Shown: positions 54,039 to 63,880 of the stretch, piece by piece
Numbering within the stretch: the first letter of the stretch is position 1
Layout of the letters: each line of letters starts with the position of its first letter
Notes under the pieces: model-generated
Told to the model about the DNA's origin: nothing
The model's database searches: none
Seen by the model: only the letters and a program-made list of their open reading frames with translations
Position numbers and translations under genes: made by a program
Assembly: GCF_000024185.1 (NCBI RefSeq)
Contig: NC_013790.1
Location: 1,511,501 to 1,575,500, forward strand
Length of the DNA: 64,000 nucleotides
Direction of reading: 5' to 3'
Origin: Methanobrevibacter ruminantium M1
GTDB taxonomy: Archaea > Methanobacteriota > Methanobacteria > Methanobacteriales > Methanobacteriaceae

Positions 54039-57000
54039 TTATTTCTTTTTATGAAGTGTAAAAATGTCCTCATTGCTTGAAATAATATAATTTAATTCCT
54101 TATCTAAATTTTTCAAACAGTAATATTCATCCAAATCATGATTTAAATAATTTAAAGCATAATCTGCTTTTAGATTGTATCCTTTTTTGCAAACAATATT
54201 TTCAATCTGCCTAATTGCATTCTCATCCCCAATTAGTTGTTTAGTGGAATATAAACGTTGCTTAAACCATTTGTCGCTGCTTTTTGTTCTATGGATCTTA
54301 TTGCTTTTATTAAAATATTCCATAATAACCAGCAACTCATGTTTATAATTATTAGTGCGCCTATAAATACTAGCCAATCTTTGATAATATCTGAAACTCT
54401 TTTCTTTGTACTTATAAATTGCCATAGCATATAAGTCAAAAGCTTCCTGATTGAGCTTTTCTTCATATAATCCATCGGCAATATTGGTATAATAGGACCT
54501 TTTATGATTATAGAATTCCTCTTCATCTGATAGGATTTTTAGTCTGTTCTTATCTTTTTTCAATCTATCAGCATTAGGAATAGAATTATTAGATAAATCA
54601 GAATCTTTTAATAGATTTACATAATTTTTAATTAAATCTTTTAGTTCATTATGCTTTATTCTAGCTCTTTTAGGCAATTTCCTATTCTTATATTTGAAAT
54701 ATAAGAATTGATATTTATTGGCATAAACGCTTGATTTGAAGAAATCTCTTATAATATCAGCTTCTTTATCATATTTTTTAGTCTTATGATAGACTTTCAT
54801 TAATTGCTTATATGGATAGTAATCTTCTTTAAAATAGGAATTGTGTATTAATTTTTTATAATAATCTTCAGATTCATCATATAGTTCTTTTTTAAGCAAT
54901 TTCAATCCTTTTTTCTTTAGGATATATTTTCTTAAAATGTTCTCTTCAAGAGACAAATCATCATCATATTCAAAAAGATCAATGTCCTTGGAATAATCAT
55001 TTTTAAGGAAATTCTTATATTTTTTAGGAATGGACTTTAAATCCAAATATTTTGAATAAGAACTAATAAATGGTTCTTTTGAAGATTTAGAGGATTCCTT
55101 AGATTTATAAGATTTCTTTTTGGATTTAGATGAATCTTTTTTAGAACTAGGAGATTTCATTTCTGATTTAAATGAATCTTTTTTAGATTTGAAATCCGCA
55201 CCAAGATGTTTATCATCAGATGAATTATTTAAATTTTTAATTTGATTAGCAGATACAGACAAATCATTATCCTTATCAGATACAGAAACACCCTCTTTAG
55301 CAGATATAGGAATACCTTCATTAGCAGATACAGAAACACCCTCTCTTGCAGATATAGGAATACCTTCATTAGCAGATACAGAAACACCCTCTTTAGCAGA
55401 GATTGAAGCTAAATCATCTGCACTAATATCAACATCAAACTTAGTTTCATCATCTGAATCAAAATCAATATCTTTCCAATATCTGTCTTTTAAATCAATT
55501 ATTTCATAATCTGGCAAGTTCTGATAGAACTTATTTCTAAAAGATAAAGTGTCCTCATTATTAAAGTCAAAAACAGAAACGTCATCATTATTTGCCTTAA
55601 CGCATATCTTTGAGAAACTGCATTTTAAGCAGCCCTCTCCAAAATTACATTCGAATACTTCTTTTTTAATATTCAATGAAACATTATCAAGCTCTTCTAA
55701 AAGAATATCAAGGGACTTCTGATTTATATCAACAGATATCATCTTTCTTGCTTTTATTGCATATATCCGAAGCTCATCGATTTCAAAACTATCCTTTAAT
55801 GCAATCATATAGGTATAGACCTGCTTAATATAATTTTGAACATAATGCCTTGATATGCGTTCAGTGTTCTTATAATCCAAAATGCCCATCTTTCCATCTT
55901 TGGTCTTATAGATTAGGTCAATAATGCCTGACAATCCATAATATTCCTTTTTAATGCTAAATGAAAGCTCTGTGTTTAATATATTGAAATCCTTTCCAAA
56001 GGTATTGTAATAATAAAGAACATCATTTTTTATAATATCATATTCCTTCTTTGACAATCTTAAGTTTTCAAAGCGGAAGGAGTCTTGAAACCTTTCAAAG
56101 ATAGCCAAGACCTCATCATCTCCAATATATCTGTTTCCGTTGGACCTGATTCTATTGTTGATCGTTTCAAGCAAATTATGTACAAACAAGCCTCTTAGCT
56201 TATTGAATTCCATTGTGGATTCGCTGAAATTAATGTCATGCATCAGTTTATACTTGAAAGGACAGGCAACATAATTCTCAAGGGAATAAAAGCTTAAATT
56301 AAGGAAATCCTCCTTTTTAACTTGAGGCTTTTCACAAACCGTCTTTGGAAGCTGGCTAAAGTCATCTTCCAAAAACTTGCAGCTTGAGAGATTCCTATTG
56401 ATCAAGTCATGAATCTTAATATGCCCTTTAGGAATGTCCTTGATTATTTCTATCTTTTCAATTTGAGAAAGATTGTCATTCAATTCTGCTTTTAACCCTT
56501 CTAATTCAGGAGTTTCCTTGATTAGATTAGATAGAACTAAAATATCCTGAGCCCTTGTCATAGCCACATAGACTATTCTATCCTCTTCCTCTAGATAGTC
56601 TTGAATTTCCTCTTCCTTGGAATCGTAATTCTTATATTCCAAACAGGAGTTTGGAGTGTAAAACCTATCATATTCATCCTTATATTGGCTTGGGAACTTC
56701 TTATGATTCAATGACAGTAAAATGACTACAGGAAATTCCAATCCTTTAGACTTATGGACTGTCATAAGCTGAACCCCTTCGGATTCATCATTATCTGTGC
56801 TGTAGCCAGCTATGTTATATCTTAAGAAATAGTATGCTCCCTTCAAATTCTTATTGTCTACAATCAACTCATAATTATGGAAAGTGTTGCTTAGGATTGC
56901 CAGATTTTTAAGCTCATCCCTATTAATAGGGTCATTAATGAAATCTTCAGTCAAATAATTGCAGACATCTGTCAGCAATTTCATATAGATATCCAAAATA

Positions 57001-58736
57001 GTGTCTTCGGAGTCCATATACTCTTCACTGTTGAAGTAAGCTTTCAAGTCATTCAATCTTCTAAAGAACTCCAAATCCTGCTTATTTTTTACCCCGTATC
57101 TAATCAGATTCTCATTGCTTAGGATAGGCCTTTCAATGTTTTTAAATAATTCAATTAAAACCTTCTCATCCCTTTCAAAGACTCTTTTAAAGACATATTT
57201 ATGAGACTTCTTGCCTGTAACTTTTAAATAAGCTCTTTTTTCTTCCTTTAAGACATTCTCTTCAAATTCTTCTTGTATACTATTTAAGATATTTTTAGTT
57301 TCATCAGATAGGTTAAATAAAACCTGATTGAAGCTTTCTCCAGTATATGCCTTAAGATTTAGCCATTCCAATTCCCACAGGTCAAATTTATGGTTATGGG
57401 GATTTGTATCCTCTATAAGATGGTGAATCAATGTGATCACTGACCTTATTTCAGGCCGGTCAAAGAGATCTGGAACCCCCCTGACATGATAAGGGATGTT
57501 GTTATCAATAAATAATTGGATTAGGTCTTGGGCAGTGTTGCTAAACCTTATGGAACGGGATAAGATAGCAATCTCATTATAATTTTCAATCTTCCCGCTG
57601 TCATGGAGATATCGAATCATTTCAAAAATGGCCTTTGCTTCGCTTTCGCTGTTTTCATTTACAAGAAAATAAGTGTTTCTATCCAAATCCCGTGCGCCAA
57701 GAGCCTTGTCCTGCTTTGCTCCCTCAGCCCTTTGAGACTTGATGAAATCCTCGCTTATGTCAATGATTTGATTTGCTGAACGGTAGTTTACATTTAAGTT
57801 CACCTTGTAGACCCTATCGTCATAATTATTGTATAGATATTCAAAATAATTCTTATTGGCTCCCCGGAATCCATATATGCTTTGGTCTATATCTCCCACA
57901 ACAGTAAAGGAATCTGCATTTTTCATTAGAATTTCAAATATCTTCATTTGGACAGGATCTGTATCCTGAAACTCGTCAACCAAAACATTCTTGTAGATGG
58001 TGTTTGGATTGGTTTTCAAATAGTTTAAGGTTTTGATTTGCATCTGATCAAAATCGCTGAATCCCTTTTCATCCAAAAGCTCCAGATATTTAGGATATGA
58101 CTTTGCTATTTGCAGATACAATGCATTTGTACGGGATTTCTTATAGGCATCATTAGCCATTACCTCATCAAAAGGATATCTTCCATCATTCTCCTTCATA
58201 TATTCATTTACAAAATCTATATATTCAGGGTCAATTTTAGTATTCCTTTCTATATAGTCAACCAATTTTTTACTATCTACCTTAAAGGTGGCGTATTCGC
58301 CATATTTATCTATTAGGTTAAATATTTCATTCTGGCGGATGTGACACTCATTAACAAAGCCTAAGTCTTTCTTATATTTGTTTAAAAACATTTTCTGTTT
58401 TTCGTTAACGCTATCTCCCAAGACACGAGTATTGTATTCCCCAATCTCTGAGAGAATCACTCTGCAAAAAGCATGTATGGTTGATATTTGCATCATGCTT
58501 ACTACAGATTCATCAATATCCTTATATAAACGTTCTTTAAGCTCTTCTGCAGCTTTGCGTGTGAATGTAATAACTAAAAGGCTTGAAGGCTCTACCTTCT
58601 CTTCATTTATGAGAAACTTGATTCTTTCTATTAAAACACGTGTTTTCCCAGCGCCTGGACCTGCTTCTATGACCAAGTACTTGTCTCCATTGTAATAGGC
58701 AGCCCTTTTTTGGTTTTTATTTAAATCAATTGACAT
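54039..58736 (-). CDS. UvrD-type helicase fused to iron-sulfur RecB-family nuclease, with repeat tail
   Basis: A very large protein (about 1565 residues). The superfamily 1A helicase (about 1-740) has Walker A AGPGAGKT, LVDEFQDTDPVQ, VGDIDQSIYGFRG, LMTVHKSKGLEFPVV and YVAMTRAQD. A RecB/AddB-like nuclease follows: GILDYKNTER and QVYTYMI near 952-975, with four Cys (ACPFKY near 824; GEGCLKCSFSKIC near 1037) as in AddB and Cas4 iron-sulfur nucleases. Then come five 8-residue repeats (SAKEGVSV/SANEGIPI), a Ser/Lys linker and a Lys/Tyr-rich tail with TPR-like helices. It probably resects DNA ends. The ATG at 58736 follows GAGGGG; the longer frame starts at TTG. Confidence 0.88.
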   Translation of the reverse strand: MSIDLNKNQKRAAYYNGDKYLVIEAGPGAGKTRVLIERIKFLINEEKVEPSSLLVITFTRKAAEELKERLYKDIDESVVSMMQISTIHAFCRVILSEIGEYNTRVLGDSVNEKQKMFLNKYKKDLGFVNECHIRQNEIFNLIDKYGEYATFKVDSKKLVDYIERNTKIDPEYIDFVNEYMKENDGRYPFDEVMANDAYKKSRTNALYLQIAKSYPKYLELLDEKGFSDFDQMQIKTLNYLKTNPNTIYKNVLVDEFQDTDPVQMKIFEILMKNADSFTVVGDIDQSIYGFRGANKNYFEYLYNNYDDRVYKVNLNVNYRSANQIIDISEDFIKSQRAEGAKQDKALGARDLDRNTYFLVNENSESEAKAIFEMIRYLHDSGKIENYNEIAILSRSIRFSNTAQDLIQLFIDNNIPYHVRGVPDLFDRPEIRSVITLIHHLIEDTNPHNHKFDLWELEWLNLKAYTGESFNQVLFNLSDETKNILNSIQEEFEENVLKEEKRAYLKVTGKKSHKYVFKRVFERDEKVLIELFKNIERPILSNENLIRYGVKNKQDLEFFRRLNDLKAYFNSEEYMDSEDTILDIYMKLLTDVCNYLTEDFINDPINRDELKNLAILSNTFHNYELIVDNKNLKGAYYFLRYNIAGYSTDNDESEGVQLMTVHKSKGLEFPVVILLSLNHKKFPSQYKDEYDRFYTPNSCLEYKNYDSKEEEIQDYLEEEDRIVYVAMTRAQDILVLSNLIKETPELEGLKAELNDNLSQIEKIEIIKDIPKGHIKIHDLINRNLSSCKFLEDDFSQLPKTVCEKPQVKKEDFLNLSFYSLENYVACPFKYKLMHDINFSESTMEFNKLRGLFVHNLLETINNRIRSNGNRYIGDDEVLAIFERFQDSFRFENLRLSKKEYDIIKNDVLYYYNTFGKDFNILNTELSFSIKKEYYGLSGIIDLIYKTKDGKMGILDYKNTERISRHYVQNYIKQVYTYMIALKDSFEIDELRIYAIKARKMISVDINQKSLDILLEELDNVSLNIKKEVFECNFGEGCLKCSFSKICVKANNDDVSVFDFNNEDTLSFRNKFYQNLPDYEIIDLKDRYWKDIDFDSDDETKFDVDISADDLASISAKEGVSVSANEGIPISAREGVSVSANEGIPISAKEGVSVSDKDNDLSVSANQIKNLNNSSDDKHLGADFKSKKDSFKSEMKSPSSKKDSSKSKKKSYKSKESSKSSKEPFISSYSKYLDLKSIPKKYKNFLKNDYSKDIDLFEYDDDLSLEENILRKYILKKKGLKLLKKELYDESEDYYKKLIHNSYFKEDYYPYKQLMKVYHKTKKYDKEADIIRDFFKSSVYANKYQFLYFKYKNRKLPKRARIKHNELKDLIKNYVNLLKDSDLSNNSIPNADRLKKDKNRLKILSDEEEFYNHKRSYYTNIADGLYEEKLNQEAFDLYAMAIYKYKEKSFRYYQRLASIYRRTNNYKHELLVIMEYFNKSNKIHRTKSSDKWFKQRLYSTKQLIGDENAIRQIENIVCKKGYNLKADYALNYLNHDLDEYYCLKNLDKELNYIISSNEDIFTLHKKK
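55285..55408. repeat. 24-bp coding tandem repeats (48-bp higher-order unit)
   Basis: Within the helicase-nuclease gene, five units alternate SAKEGVSV, SANEGIPI, SAREGVSV, SANEGIPI, SAKEGVSV. At DNA level the 48-bp dimers are nearly identical, which points to recent copy-number change. Confidence 0.85.
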
Positions 58737-58910
58737 ATTTCCCCTCAAAGAAAAAGAATAAAATCATAAAAATCAAAGTTATTTTATATTTATGTGCATT
58801 TTATATAATAAAATATATGCATTTAATGTTTAGTAAGTATGATTTTGATATTATTTTAATAAGTTGGAACAAAAGAAATTTCGATTTTTCTTTTTAAGTT
58901 AAAACAATTA

Positions 58911-58994
58911 TTAAATGTTCAAAATAGCCAATAAACAAAAAACGAAAATCATAATGATGTATGTGGCAAATGAGATAAATATATGCTTATTCAT
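58911..58994 (-). CDS. 27-residue membrane micro-ORF
   Basis: AAAGGAG lies 8 nt before an ATG opening a frame of 27 codons: MNKHIFISFATYIIMIFVFC then LLAILNI. A basic N-terminus plus about 22 hydrophobic residues indicates one membrane helix. It lies 46 nt after the TPR-cold-shock gene, beyond a 9-bp hairpin, on the same strand. The ribosome binding site is among the best in the window, which argues for real translation. The function is unknown. Confidence 0.5.
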   Translation of the reverse strand: MNKHIFISFATYIIMIFVFCLLAILNI

Positions 58995-59016
58995 TTATAA
59001 AACTCCTTTTATGATG

Positions 59017-59040
59017 ATAGGTTTAATGAAATAAACCTAT
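59017..59040 (-). terminator. Hairpin between the TPR-cold-shock gene and the micro-ORF
   Basis: ATAGGTTTA and TAAACCTAT form a perfect 9-bp stem with a 6-nt loop directly after the stop codon. No T run follows at once, so it could be an mRNA stability or translational element as well as a terminator. Confidence 0.5.
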
Positions 59041-60237
59041 CTAAATTAATTCAACATTAACTGCCCTAGTGGACTCCTTATTTTTAGAATAATCAATGCT
59101 ATCCCCAAGATAATATGAAACCCTCATATTATTCCAAATATAATCATGATCATCCTTAAAGTCCTTGAATAGGAAGAATTGGTTTTTTCCTCCATCATCT
59201 GGCTTAATAAAACCAAATCCCCTTTCTTGTTTTATGGCACTTATGGTTCCTGTAAACTGCTTTTTATTTCTGTATAAACATTCTCTCCAGAAAGGTTTAA
59301 GCTCATTAGCTATCTTATTATAATTGGTATTTTCCAAATCAAAGCCTAAATCTCTGATTTTCTCTTCCAAATAATCTGGAATGAAATTGCCATAGGATTT
59401 TTTGATAGCGTAGCTGAGATAATAATGTTTATTGGATTCCTCAGTAAGACCCAATTGGCTTAAGATATATCCGAGTTCTGTGTAATAATTTACACAGGAT
59501 TTGATATCCTTTTTTAAAATAATATAATGGACCCCACTGACTAATGCATTATCATAATCATCTAATTTTAGATAGTTATCTGCTAAAAGTTTATAGAAAT
59601 AGTTTTCACTCCTTTTAAGCAATAATTCATTGATATATTCAATTGAAAGTTCATAATCTCCAGTCAGATTATATATTTTAGCTATGCTCCATTTAATCCA
59701 ATACTTAGCTTCACTGGCAGTGTCTGGAAGGTCATTGATTAATCTAATGGAATATTGCAAAGCAGCATCATATTTTCCTATGCCAATCAATGCCTTAACC
59801 ATATTTGAAAGATATTTCTCATGATGGGAGAATCTATAATAGCCATTGGAATTATGTCTTGAAACATCAGATAGGAAAGACTCATCTAATCTTATCAGGT
59901 ATTTAATTGCATCCAAATAGTATTCTTCCTTGATTAGAACAGTGCTAAGATTTAAAATAAAATCAGCATATGGATCTTCAAAATTTCTATTGGAGCAATC
60001 CTCTTGATTAAAGTTTTCTACTACAAAATCAGCATAGTGCCTTAAATCACCTATAGATTGGCAGTTATCAATATGGGATTCTTGTATTGCACGGATAAAA
60101 TAAATTTCATCCAAATCATTAAAGAGCTCTCTATTTGTATTGAAAACTTTTAAAAAATTAGTTTCTGCTTCTTTCATATTCTTTTTCATATAAAGTCTGC
60201 GTGCATGTATTAGTTCATTTGAAGTGGTTTCATTCAT
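59041..60237 (-). CDS. TPR protein with C-terminal cold-shock domain
   Basis: A 398-residue protein. About residues 1-290 are helical TPR-type repeats (LHARRLYMKKNMKEAETNFL, AKIYNLTGDYELSIEYINEL, LADNYLKLDDYDNALV). The C-terminal ~70 residues are a cold-shock-type OB fold: TGTISAIKQERGFGFIKPDD with RNP1-like GFGFI, then NQFFLFKDF as RNP2. It should bind single-stranded RNA or DNA and use the TPR part for partners. It sits between the helicase-nuclease and CRISPR array 2. The ribosome binding site is weak. A link to crRNA or viral RNA handling is only a guess. Confidence 0.8.
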   Translation of the reverse strand: MNETTSNELIHARRLYMKKNMKEAETNFLKVFNTNRELFNDLDEIYFIRAIQESHIDNCQSIGDLRHYADFVVENFNQEDCSNRNFEDPYADFILNLSTVLIKEEYYLDAIKYLIRLDESFLSDVSRHNSNGYYRFSHHEKYLSNMVKALIGIGKYDAALQYSIRLINDLPDTASEAKYWIKWSIAKIYNLTGDYELSIEYINELLLKRSENYFYKLLADNYLKLDDYDNALVSGVHYIILKKDIKSCVNYYTELGYILSQLGLTEESNKHYYLSYAIKKSYGNFIPDYLEEKIRDLGFDLENTNYNKIANELKPFWRECLYRNKKQFTGTISAIKQERGFGFIKPDDGGKNQFFLFKDFKDDHDYIWNNMRVSYYLGDSIDYSKNKESTRAVNVELI

Positions 60238-60391
60238 GGTATCTTATAATTTAATCTAGTTCAACTGCGATTATACAAAAAATAGAATTGAACAAAATAT
60301 TTAATGTATGGTACAAGTCTTTTGTGATGTATCTTTTGGTGTTCAATTACATAGTATAAGTTTATAATAATATTTAAAGGTTTGGTTTTTT

Positions 60392-63177
60392 GTTGCTATC
60401 CTTGTTTTAATAGATTACTTTTTGCAATTTGTATACCATGACAGTAAAATTGTAACTTTTGCATCACAATCCTTGTTTTAAAAGATTACTTTTTGCTATT
60501 CAGTAACAATTTTTCTCGAAAAACAAGAAGGCAATCACAATCCTTGTTTTAGTAGATTACTTTTTGCAATAAAAAGACACTTAAAAATTATGGAACAAAA
60601 AAAGGAGTCACAATCCTTGTTTTAAAAGATTACTTTTTGCAATTCTGATTCCCTTAACAAACTCACAATAAGGGAAAAAGTCACAATCCTTGTTTTAGTA
60701 GATTACTTTTTGCAATATTAACAAGGAAACAGAAATGGAGATTAAGACACTGTCACAATCATTGTTTTAGTAGATTACTTTTTGCAATATTTCATTTTTG
60801 GACTGATGTTGTTCTTGAAGAAAGTCACAATCCTTGTTTTAGTAGATTACTTTTTGCAATGTAGGTATATTTCTTATAGAATAAATAAAATTTATGTCAC
60901 AATCCTTGTTTTAGTAGATTACTTTTTGCAATACAATAACAGAGACAACAGTACTGAAGAAACAGTAAGTCACAATCCTTGTTTTAGTAGATTACTTTTT
61001 GCAATATGAAATCATTGAAACACTTGTTGAAATTCATGCAGTCACAATCCTTGTTTTAGTAGATTACTTTTTGCAATTATGGTAGTTGAGAAAGTTACAA
61101 AAGTTAGGGCTAAGTCACAATCCTTGTTTTAGTAGATTACTTTTTGCAATCCTTATTGAATGATACCAAAGACAAAGTGGACGAATGTCACAATCCTTGT
61201 TTTAGTAGATTACTTTTTGCAATAGAGTTAAAAGAGAGTTTAGCTATAGCAAGAGTTTGTCACAATCCTTGTTTTAGTAGATTACTTTTTGCAATAAGAG
61301 CTAATAAACAAACTAAAGAATATATGCTTAAGCTGTCACAATCCTTGTTTTAGTAGATTACTTTTTGCAATATAAGATTAGTTTTGATATTATTAGATTT
61401 TTTTCTGTCACAATCCTTGTTTTAGTAGATTACTTTTTGCAATTCGGTTCTTCCGTCTCTCGTGTGTCCGTCGCGGGTGCGTCACAATCCTTGTTTTAGT
61501 AGATTACTTTTTGCAATCCTAATACCTATTGTAAATCTTTTCAATTTAAAAGAGTCACAATCCTTGTTTTAGTAGATTACTTTTTGCAATGACAAACTTT
61601 ATACCTTAAGAAAGGTTCAAGGTGTGTCACAATCCTTGTTTTAGTAGATTACTTTTTGCAATCAATCATTCAGTATACGATAAAGAGTGTAACGACTGTC
61701 ACAATCCTTGTTTTAGTAGATTACTTTTTGCAATAGATAATAGATAAATTGAGGTGTTAAATATGTTATGTCACAATCCTTGTTTTAGTAGATTACTTTT
61801 TGCAATATATCATTATAGACAAATATAGACAAAAAGAAATTGTCACAATCCTTGTTTTAGTAGATTACTTTTTGCAATATATCATTATAGACAAATATGA
61901 CAAAAAGAAATTGTCACAATCCTTGTTTTAGTAGATTACTTTTTGCAATGGCAAAATTGAACGATTTAAGCCAATACGACACTTGTCACAATCCTTGTTT
62001 TAGTAGATTACTTTTTGCAATAATTAATGAAAATTATATAGGTGATTATTTATGTGTCACAATCCTTGTTTTAGTAGATTACTTTTTGCAATATGAATTT
62101 GACTTAAGAAGCCAACTCTTAAGAAGAGTCACAATCCTTGTTTTAGTAGATTACTTTTTGCAATATCAAAATGTAATGATGCCATACCATTATCATTTAG
62201 TCACAATCCTTGTTTTAGTAGATTACTTTTTGCAATATTATTGTGACACAAAAAAGAAATTTCCTTGACAAAGTCACAATCCTTGTTTTAGTAGATTACT
62301 TTTTGCAATCAAAAATACATTTTACAAAGATATGCTTAAAGTCTTGTCACAATCCTTGTTTTAGTAGATTACTTTTTGCAATCCCATATGGAAGTCGCGA
62401 GGGAATCAAAGAAGAGGTCACAATCCTTGTTTTAGTAGATTACTTTTTGCAATAAAGTTCAAGGGGTAACAAGACAAGCATACTTCGGTCACAATCCTTG
62501 TTTTAGTAGATTACTTTTTGCAATATCAAAAAACTTTTATATTTTTTATTGGTGATAAAATGTCACAATCCTTGTTTTAGTAGATTACTTTTTGCAATAT
62601 ATACAAGTTATAAAAACTTGAGAGTTATAAAAAGCGTCACAATCCTTGTTTTAGTAGATTACTTTTTGCAATAGAGTATGGTTGTCACTTTAGGGAGGAT
62701 TTCTAAGTCACAATCCTTGTTTTAGTAGATTACTTTTTGCAATACCTTAGAACTCTTAAAACAAGTAAAACATCGAGCGTCACAATCCTTGTTTTAGTAG
62801 ATTACTTTTTGCAATGAAATACAGATTAAGCAATCAGGCATATAGACAAGTCACAATCCTTGTTTTAGTAGATTACTTTTTGCAATAAAGACACTTTAGA
62901 TGTAATTGTTCGCTATAATGAAGTCACAATCCTTGTTTTAGTAGATTACTTTTTGCAATATTATATTAAAACTCAAATAACTATAGATAGATTTGTCACA
63001 ATCCTTGTTTTAGTAGATTACTTTTTGCAATTTAATGGACTTATAGTTAGTTATGACTTAAAAGCACGTCACAATCCTTGTTTTAGTAGATTACTTTTTG
63101 CAATATGACATGAGTTGTGATTTAAACGGCATCGTAAGCGAGTCACAATCTTGTTTTAGTAGATTACTTTTTGCAAT
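60392..63177 (-). CRISPR. CRISPR array 2, 39 repeats (38 spacers)
   Basis: 37-bp repeats, on the plus strand starting GTCACAATCCTTGTTTTAGT and ending ACTTTTTGCAAT, with spacers of 34-37 bp. They differ from array 1 at three or four positions near both ends. Trailer repeats on the left are degenerate (60392, 60463, 60534; TTTTAAAAG variants at 60463 and 60607). The leader-end repeat 63142-63177 is 36 bp, lacking one C of AATCC. Two spacers (61807-61841, 61879-61912) are nearly identical and one (61444-61480) is strikingly GC-rich. The leader is on the right, so transcription runs leftward. Confidence 0.97.
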
Positions 63178-63491
63178 AGTCCAAAAATTTTCTCAAAATG
63201 TATGAAAAAATAATGGAAATTGCTTCTTTTTATAGTGTTTTTGTGCAAATCTAAAAACTTAACCCTTATTTATATATATTTGCACAATTTAAATAAAAAG
63301 TTTTCTATCAATATTAACAAATAATAATCATTGAATCAATTATATCAATGTTTAAAATTAAATATTTTAAAAAATACTAAACAATATGTAATTAATTAAA
63401 AAAATAAGGAAAAAATGAGAAATAAAAAAATATTAAAAAATTAGCGGAAAATTGGAAATTTGTTAAAATCCTATAGGTTTGCACAAAATGG
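63178..63491 (-). promoter_or_regulatory. Leader of CRISPR array 2
   Basis: It aligns along its whole ~315 bp with the array 1 leader, with blocks AGTCCAAAAAT, GCTTCTTTTTATAG, TGTGCAAATCTAAAAACTTA, TTATTTATATATATTTGCAC and ATAGGTTTGCACAAAATGG in the same order. The block beside the repeat differs most (63190-63220). It probably serves as both promoter and integration signal. Confidence 0.85.
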
Positions 63492-63880
63492 ATTTTTTTG
63501 AATTTTCTTTATACCGGCTAAAACAGATGTATTAATATAATTTACTAAATTATTATTTTTTAAGACTTATTTTATAAAAAATGATATATTAAAACTATTT
63601 CTTTTATAATAAACCTTTTATAATTATTTATTTTATTTCATAAATTTTTCTTCTAAAAAAACAAACCTTTATATACTCCCAAGCCAATAAACTGTTTAAA
63701 AATATATTCTATTTTTTAAATTTATATAAAAACAAATATTTTAAAATAAAATTTATGTTTAAAATTAAACTTTTAAAAGTAAAAATAAAAGTTTAAAAAC
63801 TAAAATTAAACTTTAAAAACAAAAATAAGAGTTTAATAACCAAAATTAAACTCAAACCAAAAAAATAAAGGTGATTAATA
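63492..63880. other. AT-rich region upstream of the last gene
   Basis: No ORF is seen. CCTTTATATACTCC near 63666-63679 is a plausible TATA box for the rightward gene. From 63757 to 63860 the motif AAAATTAAACTTTAAAA/AAAATAAAAGTTTAAAAAC repeats about five times with a period near 20 bp, so the transcript leader is repetitive. Confidence 0.5.

Noticed and set aside
54039-58736. Possible Cas3
   Set aside because: The helicase motifs are superfamily 1 (UvrD), not superfamily 2, and there is no HD domain; the locus is type III-A.
60782-62455. Open frames with repeated peptides such as VTILVLVDYFLQ and SHNPCFSRLLFAI
   Set aside because: They are translations of the CRISPR repeats in array 2; there is no ribosome binding site or codon logic.
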